DNA of 64,000 bases. Source: an uncultured Arsenicibacter sp. (GTDB lineage Bacteria > Bacteroidota > Bacteroidia > Cytophagales > Spirosomataceae). Positions within the stretch are counted from its first letter, which is position 1. Each line of letters starts with the position of its first letter. Where the stretch lies: NCBI RefSeq assembly GCF_945952095.1, contig NZ_CAMFHL010000001.1, forward strand, positions 38,436 through 102,435. Reading direction: 5' to 3'. The translations under genes were made by a program, and so were the position numbers. This document shows, piece by piece, positions 42,329 to 49,621 of the stretch. The notes below the pieces were generated by a model. It saw only the letters and a program-made list of their open reading frames with translations, was not told where the DNA came from and did no database searches.

Positions 42329-43096
42329 TTATTTCTGAGCGATATAGAAGAAATCGAGGCTGCCGGCCGGATTCTGGCTGACCATATAGTCGGTATACTG
42401 AATCTCGGCGGCGAGTCCATCCTGCTGGAGCAGGCGGTTGCGGTTCATCCGGTTCGCGATGTCATACGGAATCTGTAGCATCCAGCGCGGAAGCCGGTAT
42501 TGCAGGTTCAGAATATCCCAGCGGGTAAATTTCTGTACCGACTGCTTATTCTGTTCGTAGTAGGTCATCACCTTGTTGTTGCCGTGCACGCCTTCGGTTT
42601 TTACCGTCGGGAAGTAACGCAGCATCAGGTTTTTCAGCTCATCGGCCAGATACTCGCGCACGTGCCACGGATTGCGCGTCAGCGAGAAGGTTTTGTTAAC
42701 TGTCGTCAGCAACAGTTTGCCCCCCGGCTTCAGCACGCGGAATGCTTCCTTGATAAACAGGTCATCGTTTTCGATGTGCTCAATTACCTGAAACGTAACA
42801 ATATAATCAAACGTATTGTCGGCTAAACCAGCTAAAGGCGGTATATTTGCCTGAATAAAAGTCGATTGCGGATACGCGTTCTGCAGCGATGCAATCAGTT
42901 CCGCGTTTTTGTCGATGCCGGTGTAATGATCTGCCGCCTGCGTCAGCAACTGAAGGCCGCGCCCCCAGCCACAACCGATTTCCAGCACATTTCCCGAAAC
43001 GATTTTAGCCGCTTCGACGTATGGAAAAAGGAGCCGCTGGTGAACCGGGTTATCCGACGTAATTTCGGCAGAGGTTATTTCTGTGGTTTTATACAT
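42329..43096 (-). CDS. class I SAM-dependent methyltransferase
   Basis: 255 residues from the ATG at 43096 (MYKTTEITSAEITSDNPVHQ). VLEIGCGWGRGLQLL is motif I, YTGIDKNAELI motif II, and FDYIVTFQVIEHIENDDLFI plus LKPGGKLLLTTVN are motifs IV to VI of the UbiE/Methyltransf_11 group. The substrate is unknown. It is convergent with the SDR gene and divergent from the GWxTD lipoprotein gene. Confidence 0.88.
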   Translation of the reverse strand: MYKTTEITSAEITSDNPVHQRLLFPYVEAAKIVSGNVLEIGCGWGRGLQLLTQAADHYTGIDKNAELIASLQNAYPQSTFIQANIPPLAGLADNTFDYIVTFQVIEHIENDDLFIKEAFRVLKPGGKLLLTTVNKTFSLTRNPWHVREYLADELKNLMLRYFPTVKTEGVHGNNKVMTYYEQNKQSVQKFTRWDILNLQYRLPRWMLQIPYDIANRMNRNRLLQQDGLAAEIQYTDYMVSQNPAGSLDFFYIAQK

Positions 43097-43316
43097 AGTT
43101 TCGAGCCGGGAAACAGCGCAAATCACAAGGTGTAACCGGTTAATGTCCGTTCGTGGTGATTTGCAAATGAGTCTGTAAAATTACTCTTTTGTAGAGCTAA
43201 AGAAAAATCTACGGGCCAACAAGTCTATTTGACATTGTTTTTTCGTTATTGATAAACAGTTGGTTCGGATCAGTAACAGGGTCCGGCAGAAATGGTCTGA
43301 CACTTTTCTATAATTT

Positions 43317-44696
43317 ATGCGTTTTTATATTTTCTTATCGCTCATCTTGCTCGGCGCTGCCTGCAAATCGGGCAAAACAGCTCAACAAACGCAGGCAAAT
43401 ACCCCTGGCCAGACAGTAGGGTCGAATACCCGTACCAATAGCCGTCCGTCAGGCGGTAGTGCCTCCGACAGCCGTCCGCTGGCACGGCCTTCCTCTGTAC
43501 TACCGAACAGCACCTCGGCCCCCGCCCCTGCACCGGCAGACTGGGCCGTAACGTCGATTAAAGGCAAATTTCTGATTATCGACTCCACCAGTATCCGCGT
43601 TTATCTGAACCTGACCGGCCAGCAACCCGACGGATCGCCGATTAAAACCGCTGATGACCTGGCGTCGCATTTTCTGGTCAACTACGTTATTTATCCCGAC
43701 TACAACAGCCGCGACCGCCTTGGCTACGGCAATGTCCAGATTACGAATCAGGCGGTGGTTCCGAATGGGGACTACCTGACGCTGATATTTGACGTCAAGC
43801 GGCCTGCGGGTGCCATCAATGGCATTTTGCTCACCGAAATCACCGAAACCAATAACGGTAAAAAGGCACTGAATGATCTGCCGGTCCGGTTCCGGAGCAC
43901 CAAACTCAGCGACCGCTATGCCCTGTTCGATAAAGATGGCAAACTGCCGCTGCTGCGCAATTACGTTAACCTGAAAGATACCGTAGTACTCCGTGATGTA
44001 AACGGCACCGTTAAGCCGTTGTATACGTTCCGGTATCGCCATGATTTTGAGGCTGCTTCGTCGCCGATGAACACGACCACGCGGCCGGCCCCTAAAACAC
44101 TCACGGTTGATTCATCGCTGGTCGTAACCACCAGCCAGCCGTTCCGGATGCCGTCGGAAGGACTTTACTTCTTTCTGGAAGATTCAACCGAAACCTACGG
44201 CATCGGGATGGTTGTTGCCGACAACCGCTTTCCGAAGCTAACCCGTCCGGAGAAGCTGGTTAAGCCGGTGTTGTACATGAGTACCAGTACCGAAATTAAC
44301 GAGCTGAATAATACAAAAGAGATTAAGAAGGCGTTTGACCGCTACTGGCTGAACCTGATGTCGGGCAATGAGGAAGTCGCCCGCCGGGCAATCCGGGCTT
44401 ATTTTAACCGGGTCGAAGAGGCAAACCGTTTATTTACAACGTATAAAGAGGGATGGAAAACCGACAAGGGCATGATCTATGTTGTGCTTGGCCCGCCCGA
44501 CCGCGTACAACGCAGCCGCGACCGTGAGGTGTGGGTGTATAACCGCCGGGCAAACGTTTCCGAAATCAATTTTACATTCAATCGCAAACCGAATCAATTT
44601 GTCGAGGACCATTACGAACTGGTACGCTATATGGAGTATCAGCCGATCTGGTACCCGATTGTCGAAGCATGGAGAACCGGCGCAATCCGCGAATAA
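43317..44696 (+). CDS. GWxTD-domain lipoprotein
   Basis: 459 residues. The signal peptide ends in the lipobox LLGAAC (Cys20), so the protein is lipid-anchored. A Ser/Pro-rich linker, a beta-sandwich region and the C-terminal GWxTD domain follow. That domain has FTTYKEGWKTDKGMIYVVLG, then DREVWVYNRR. The family is Bacteroidota-specific; its role is not established. The 3' end overlaps rlmB by 28 bases. Confidence 0.9.
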   Translation: MRFYIFLSLILLGAACKSGKTAQQTQANTPGQTVGSNTRTNSRPSGGSASDSRPLARPSSVLPNSTSAPAPAPADWAVTSIKGKFLIIDSTSIRVYLNLTGQQPDGSPIKTADDLASHFLVNYVIYPDYNSRDRLGYGNVQITNQAVVPNGDYLTLIFDVKRPAGAINGILLTEITETNNGKKALNDLPVRFRSTKLSDRYALFDKDGKLPLLRNYVNLKDTVVLRDVNGTVKPLYTFRYRHDFEAASSPMNTTTRPAPKTLTVDSSLVVTTSQPFRMPSEGLYFFLEDSTETYGIGMVVADNRFPKLTRPEKLVKPVLYMSTSTEINELNNTKEIKKAFDRYWLNLMSGNEEVARRAIRAYFNRVEEANRLFTTYKEGWKTDKGMIYVVLGPPDRVQRSRDREVWVYNRRANVSEINFTFNRKPNQFVEDHYELVRYMEYQPIWYPIVEAWRTGAIRE

Positions 44697-45502
44697 ATAA
44701 ATCAGGACCGCAAGGTGGCGGTCGCCCCCAGTCCGGCCAACGCCGCTACGAAGAAGAGCGTCCGCCTTCGGAGGAAATGGTGTTTGGTATCCAGTCGGTA
44801 CTGGAAACGCTCCGGTCTGGCCAGCAGATCGATAAGCTGTTTATGGAAAAAGAGCTGAGTCACCCTGAAATTCAGCAACTGGCGTTTCAGAACCGGGTGA
44901 CGATTCAGCGGGTACCGACCGAAAAACTAAACCGCCTGACGCGTAAAAACCATCAGGGGGTTATCTGTTTTACGGCCGTGGTGCAATACGTAAAACTGTC
45001 GAACGTAATCGCTGAAGTAAACGAAGACGGCGAAACGCCGTTTATTCTGCTGCTTGACCGCATTACGGACGTTCGCAACTTCGGCGCCATCGCCCGAACA
45101 GCGGAATGTGCCGGTGTACAGGTAATTGTGATCCCGGGACGCGGCAATGCAGCCATTAACTCCGAGGCCATGAAAACGTCGTCGGGCGCCTTGAATCACA
45201 TTGCGGTTTGCCGCGAATACGATCTGGCCGATACCATCCGGTACTTGCAGAAATCGGGGATTAAAGTTGTAGCCTGTACGGAGAAATCATACCGTGATGT
45301 ATTCACCACCGACCTGACGGGCCCACTTGCGGTCATTATGGGGTCTGAAGAAAACGGGATTACGCCGGAGCTGCTGGCCCTGGTCGACGGCCACGTGAAG
45401 ATCCCGCTGCTGGGAAATGTCGGCTCACTGAATGTGTCAGTAGCGACGGGAGTCGTTTTATACGAGGTAGTGCGCCAGCGTAGTCTGCCGGCTGTTCAGT
45501 AA
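44669..45502 (+). CDS. rlmB: 23S rRNA (guanosine-2251-2'-O)-methyltransferase
   Basis: 277 residues of the SPOUT/TrmH family. An N-terminal substrate-binding domain (VFGIQSVLETLRSGQQIDKL) is followed by the knotted catalytic domain with LDRITDVRNFGAIARTAE, VIMGSEENGI and IPLLGNVGSLNVSVATGVVL, the three SpoU motifs. It methylates G2251 in the P-loop of 23S rRNA. The first ten codons overlap the end of the GWxTD gene in another frame. The stop TAA is followed immediately by an inverted repeat. Confidence 0.93.
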   Translation: MENRRNPRINKSGPQGGGRPQSGQRRYEEERPPSEEMVFGIQSVLETLRSGQQIDKLFMEKELSHPEIQQLAFQNRVTIQRVPTEKLNRLTRKNHQGVICFTAVVQYVKLSNVIAEVNEDGETPFILLLDRITDVRNFGAIARTAECAGVQVIVIPGRGNAAINSEAMKTSSGALNHIAVCREYDLADTIRYLQKSGIKVVACTEKSYRDVFTTDLTGPLAVIMGSEENGITPELLALVDGHVKIPLLGNVGSLNVSVATGVVLYEVVRQRSLPAVQ

Positions 45503-45577
45503 TGAAAAATGGATAATGAATAATGCACAATGGGGCTTTTGCTTTCATTATACATTACTCATTATCCATTTTTCATT
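45501..45577. repeat. 25-bp inverted repeat AATGAAAAATGGATAATGAA
   Basis: 45501-45525 and 45553-45577 are inverse copies with one mismatch and a 27-base loop. The left edge overlaps the rlmB stop codon. It separates rlmB from the convergent cytochrome c gene and likely works as a two-way terminator. Similar TGGATAATGAATAATG sequences are common between genes in this phylum (from memory). Confidence 0.7.
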
Positions 45578-45585
45578 ATGTCAGA

Positions 45586-45927
45586 TTACTTTTTCTTTCC
45601 GCCGCCCAGTGAATTGATCCACTTAGCCAGTTTCAGCGCATCTTCCTTAGGCACTTGCTTCATCGGAGCCATTGGCGGGTAACCCGGCCAGTTTGATGGC
45701 TTTGGCTCATAAATCAACGCGATGATCTGGTCGTTGGTATACTTTTTCTTCGCTACGTCTTTGTAAGCCGGACCAACCAACTTCACATCGGGACGGTGGC
45801 AGGCAATACACGTATACTTTGTCATCAGGGCTTTCATATCTTCAGGAATGTTGTCCTGAGCCTGGGCATTGACTGAAAACCCGGCAAGTGCAGCCGCAGC
45901 CACTAATACGCCAAATGCTTTTTTCAT
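45586..45927 (-). CDS. periplasmic class I cytochrome c
   Basis: 113 residues from the ATG at 45927 (MKKAFGVLVAAAALAGFSVN, signal peptide cut near AQAQ). CIACH binds the haem, LVGPAYKDVAKKKY is the conserved Pro loop, and PPMAPMKQVP holds the axial Met, as in c-551/c-552-type electron carriers. The longer open frame to 46005 has no ribosome-site or signal support. It likely shuttles electrons to a terminal oxidase. Confidence 0.92.
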   Translation of the reverse strand: MKKAFGVLVAAAALAGFSVNAQAQDNIPEDMKALMTKYTCIACHRPDVKLVGPAYKDVAKKKYTNDQIIALIYEPKPSNWPGYPPMAPMKQVPKEDALKLAKWINSLGGGKKK

Positions 45928-45998
45928 GGTAAGCTTGTAATAGGAATAACTGAAAAGAAACAGGAAAAGTAAGTTAGCAAAAATACATTCTAAATACA

Positions 45999-46250
45999 GA
46001 GACACAAAATTTTGCGTCTCATACCTTTATATTCCCCGTTCATGGTATAAAGACATATTCTTCTGTCTCTTACCCCCAAAACAGGAAAATGTATTGTTTT
46101 GCCAACATCGGTTAATCTGTAGAGACGCAACACCTTGCGTCTCATTTTTGCAGCATTAAGACGCAACATAATACATCGCTTTTTGCAGCACTAAGACGCA
46201 ACATAATACATCGCTTTTTGCAGCACTAAGACGCAAAATTTTGCGTCTCT
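45999..46250. repeat. cluster of GAGACGCAA palindromes with a 35-bp tandem repeat
   Basis: Palindromes: GAGACACAAAATTTTGCGTC at 45999 onwards, GAGACGCAA-CACC-TTGCGTCTC at 46122-46143, and AGACGCAAAATTTTGCGTCT at 46229-46248. Between the last two, a 35-base unit starting TTTTTGCAGCATTAAGACGC is tandemly repeated at 46145-46179 and 46180-46214, with a third partial copy from 46215. No open frame or spacer-like unique sequence is present. The whole gap 45928-46320 contains nothing else I can name. Confidence 0.8.
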
Positions 46251-46320
46251 ACGGTCATTTGACAAAAACAACCCGCTATGGTTTAATGTCTACTTAATAC
46301 GGATACAAATTTTTTGGCTT

Positions 46321-47751
46321 ATGAAACCGCAAACCTGCTTTATCCACAAACTACCGGCGCTGCTAACCGGTATCCTGCTTCTGACGTTGACAAGTGCCAC
46401 AACCGGGTGGGCACAACCCAAAGGCCGGCCGGAAACCGCTGCCCGGTATGTGCTCACCAAGTCAGACAATACGTTTCTCGACAGCCTGCAACGCGACACC
46501 TTCCGGTTTTTCTGGGAGACAACTAACCCTAAAAACGGACTGGTTCCTGACCGGGCACCAACGCCCTCATTTTCAAGCGTGGCTGCTATTGGCTTCGGCC
46601 TGACGAGCTACCTCATCGGCGTTGAACGGGGGTATATCACCCGGCAACAGGCTGTTGAACGCGTTCTGGCCACGCTGCGTTTTTTCCGGAACGCACCGCA
46701 AGGCCCGGCCCCCATCAATGTGGCAGGTTACAAGGGATTTTATTATCATTTTCTGGATATGCAGAGCGGTCTGCGGTTTAAAACCGTTGAGCTGTCGACC
46801 ATCGACACCGCCCTGCTCCTGGCCGGTGTGCTGAGTTGTCAGACTTATTTTGACCAAAAAAACGCGGCCGAAACCGAAATTCGTAAACTGGCCGATGACC
46901 TGTATAAAGCCGCTGACTGGACCTGGTTTCAGGCACGGAAGCCGTTTGTATCAATGGGCTGGCACCCCGAATCCGGCTTTATCAAAAGTGACTGGCAGGG
47001 CTACGATGAAGCCATGATTCTGTATGTGCTGGCACTGGGTTCGCCGACGCACCCTGTCGGACCGGAAGTGTGGCCGGCCTGGACAAGTTCATACGAATGG
47101 ATGACCTTCTACAATCAGGAGCACGTAAACTTTGAGCCGTTGTTCGGCCATCAGTATTCGCATTGCTGGATTGATTTCCGGGGTATTCAGGATGCATACA
47201 TGCGGCAGAAAGGCATTGATTATTTCGAAAATTCGCGGCGGGCGACCTACGCCAACCGCGCCTATTGCGCTGCTAACCCGAATAAGTGGCAGGATTACAG
47301 CGAAACGGTCTGGGGCCTAACCGCCTGCGACGGCCCGAGAGACACGCTGGCCAATGGTCGTCAGTTTTTTTCGTACCGCGCACGCGGCGCTTCTGCCCAA
47401 CGCATTGTTGATGACGGCACCATTGCCCCGACAGCTGCCGGTGGCTCCCTGGCGTTTGCGCCTGAAATCTGCTTACCGGCCCTGAAAACGATGAAAGCCA
47501 GATATAGTTCGCAGCTCTATGGCCCGCAGGGGTTCCGTGATTCCTTTAATCCGACATACCGGTACCGGTCACCATTTGCCTATGGTTCGACTGAAAACGG
47601 CTGGTTCGACCGCGATTACCTGGGCATTGATCAGGGACCGATTATCATCATGGCCGAAAATCTGCGGACCAACTTTGTCTGGAATCTGATGAAAAAGAAT
47701 CCGTATATTCAGCGTGGGTTAAGCCGGGCAGGCTTTACACCCGTGAAATAG
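46321..47751 (+). CDS. secreted glucoamylase-like/GH144-type glycosidase
   Basis: 476 residues with a signal peptide (about 1-37, ending TTGWAQ). DSLQRDTFRFFWETTNPKNG, GYITRQQAVERVLATLRFF, YYHFLDMQSG and TVELSTIDTALLLAGVL match the glycoamylase-like domain (PF10091). EITH-type acidic residues lie further on near WQDYSETVWGLTACDGP. Characterised relatives are GH144 endo-beta-1,2-glucanases. It probably degrades beta-glucan in the periplasm or outside. No SusCD pair or other sugar gene adjoins it. Confidence 0.85.
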   Translation: MKPQTCFIHKLPALLTGILLLTLTSATTGWAQPKGRPETAARYVLTKSDNTFLDSLQRDTFRFFWETTNPKNGLVPDRAPTPSFSSVAAIGFGLTSYLIGVERGYITRQQAVERVLATLRFFRNAPQGPAPINVAGYKGFYYHFLDMQSGLRFKTVELSTIDTALLLAGVLSCQTYFDQKNAAETEIRKLADDLYKAADWTWFQARKPFVSMGWHPESGFIKSDWQGYDEAMILYVLALGSPTHPVGPEVWPAWTSSYEWMTFYNQEHVNFEPLFGHQYSHCWIDFRGIQDAYMRQKGIDYFENSRRATYANRAYCAANPNKWQDYSETVWGLTACDGPRDTLANGRQFFSYRARGASAQRIVDDGTIAPTAAGGSLAFAPEICLPALKTMKARYSSQLYGPQGFRDSFNPTYRYRSPFAYGSTENGWFDRDYLGIDQGPIIIMAENLRTNFVWNLMKKNPYIQRGLSRAGFTPVK

Positions 47752-47811
47752 TTCGGGATTACTTCTGTTATTCCTCCTGCGTCGGAAGGACAAAAAATTT
47801 AAACCAGTTAT

Positions 47812-48570
47812 ATGCCAGATCTTTTTTCCGGCCATGCCGGCTTATATGCCCAGTACCGGATTGATTACCCGGCCGAATTGTATGATTATCTGCTGTCGTT
47901 TGTTCAGGGCCGCGAACGGGCGTGGGACAGTGCGACGGGCAACGGACAGGTAGCCGTGGTACTGGCGGAGCATTTCGGACAGGTCGATGCAACCGACATC
48001 AGCCAGCCGCAGCTGGATAAGGCGGTGCAAAAGCCGAACATCAGGTATCAGGTTAGTCCGGCCGAACAAACGCCATTCCCCGATCAGTCGTTTGACCTGA
48101 TTACGGTTGCTCAGGCCGTGCACTGGTTCGATGTCGGGGCCTTTCACCAGGAAGTCCGGCGGGTCGGAAAACCGGGTGCCGTCATCGCCGAATGGGGCTA
48201 CGGCCTGCACCGGATTGACGAGCAGTTAGACCCTGTTATTCTGGATTTTTACCGGAACCGCATCGGGCCGTACTGGGACCCTCAGCGCAAACACATCGAC
48301 GACCGGTATGCGCGGTTGCCGTTTGCGTTCGACAACATACAGACCAGGGAGTTTTCGGTCTACCGCCGCTGGACACTGGAGCGATACCTGAACTACCTTC
48401 GTACATGGTCGAGCGTTCAGACTTACATCCGTCTCCACGAAGAAGACGAAGACCGCCATGACCCCGTCGAGGCCCTCGGCGAACGGCTGCAAGCCATATG
48501 GGGCACCGGCGAACGCGATATCCGTTTCCCCATTTTTTTACGATTGGGTATACTGCCACAAAGTCACTAA
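47812..48570 (+). CDS. class I SAM-dependent methyltransferase
   Basis: 252 residues. YAQYRIDYPAELYDYLLSFV at the start, AWDSATGNGQVAVVLAEHF (motif I, with the GxG in SATGNGQ), VDATDISQPQL, and FDLITVAQAVHWFDVGAF. This HWF-type motif places it with the yeast Crg1/Tmt1-like trans-aconitate methyltransferase group. The substrate is unknown. It starts 60 bases after the GH144-like gene but is probably unrelated. Confidence 0.88.
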   Translation: MPDLFSGHAGLYAQYRIDYPAELYDYLLSFVQGRERAWDSATGNGQVAVVLAEHFGQVDATDISQPQLDKAVQKPNIRYQVSPAEQTPFPDQSFDLITVAQAVHWFDVGAFHQEVRRVGKPGAVIAEWGYGLHRIDEQLDPVILDFYRNRIGPYWDPQRKHIDDRYARLPFAFDNIQTREFSVYRRWTLERYLNYLRTWSSVQTYIRLHEEDEDRHDPVEALGERLQAIWGTGERDIRFPIFLRLGILPQSH

Positions 48571-48598
48571 GAACTTAAGGGGCACAAAGCATAAGGTT

Positions 48599-49429
48599 TT
48601 ATAAGGTATTCACTGTGCATTGCTCGCGGAACAGCATCGACAGCTTGCGGGTAGTGCCCCAGTGATAGCCACCGAGTTCGCCGGATTTGCGGAGCACCCG
48701 ATGGCACGGAATCAGGTATGCCACCGGATTATCGCCGATGGCCGTACCAACCGCCCGAACCGCGGCCGGAGCCGTTGCCAGGTGGGCGATATCCCCGTAG
48801 ACGGCTACTTTGCCCTCCGGAATCTGTAGCAACGCCTCCCATACTTTCAGCTGAAATGGTGTTCCTTTCAAGTGCAGCGCGAGCGGGGCCGGTTGTTGCA
48901 GGTTCTCAGTCAGCCGCAGCAGCGCCTGCTCCTGCATCGCATCGGTTTCGGCCACCAGAGTAGCGTTTGGCCAAAGCTGCCGGAGAAGCACCATGCCGGC
49001 CTGATCGTCGTCGATAAATTGCAGCGTGCAGACCCCTTTGTCCGTCGAGGCGACCACCACCCGCCCGAACAGCGTATCGGCAAACTGATACCGGATGCGG
49101 AGCGCCTGCCCGCCATCGCGGTACTCTGCCGGCGTCATGGCTTCGATACTGACAAACAGATCATGCAGCCGGCTCGTGCCCGACAGGCCGGTTTCATACG
49201 CTGTTTCGCTCACCGACAGACGCTGGTTCAGCAATAACTCTTTGGCATAATTCACACTCAGAAACTGCACAAACTTCTTCGGGCTCACGCCTGCCCACTC
49301 TGTAAACAACCGCTGAAAATGAAACGCGCTCAGGTGGGCCTGCTCCGCAATCTGGTCCAGGTCCGGCTGTTCGCGGAAATGTGTCTGAAGATAACTAATG
49401 GCCTTTTCGATGCGTTGATACGTATTCAT
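48599..49429 (-). CDS. AraC-type regulator fused to O6-alkylguanine-DNA alkyltransferase
   Basis: 276 residues. The N-terminal AraC helix-turn-helix pair covers residues about 8-105 (LDQIAEQAHLSAFHFQRLF, VSETAYETGLSGTSRL). Then come an RNase H-like linker domain and the methyltransferase domain, with GTPFQLKVWEAL, the DNA-recognition loop RAVGTAIGDNP and the acceptor cysteine in IPCHRVL. It repairs alkylated guanine and may control its own gene. The N-terminal Ada zinc domain that senses methyl phosphotriesters is absent, so any gene control must depend on the C-terminal cysteine or another signal. Confidence 0.92.
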   Translation of the reverse strand: MNTYQRIEKAISYLQTHFREQPDLDQIAEQAHLSAFHFQRLFTEWAGVSPKKFVQFLSVNYAKELLLNQRLSVSETAYETGLSGTSRLHDLFVSIEAMTPAEYRDGGQALRIRYQFADTLFGRVVVASTDKGVCTLQFIDDDQAGMVLLRQLWPNATLVAETDAMQEQALLRLTENLQQPAPLALHLKGTPFQLKVWEALLQIPEGKVAVYGDIAHLATAPAAVRAVGTAIGDNPVAYLIPCHRVLRKSGELGGYHWGTTRKLSMLFREQCTVNTL

Positions 49430-49621
49430 AGCCTGTTGTTTTTTTAGTAAAAATACCGTTCCTGCCGCCAGGCATCAATCCGGAAATTGCGGTTTTTTCA
49501 GGGGAACGAAGCTTATTTCTATCCTATACCACAAAATTTTCATTCACCCGCCGCGTTACTTTTTCACATACAGCCTGATTGTATATCAGGGAACAGACAC
49601 ACCACACCATTTTTTCTTTGT

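Noticed and set aside
46145..46236. Short CRISPR array
   Set aside because: The 35-base units are directly adjacent with no unique spacers, and no cas gene is present.
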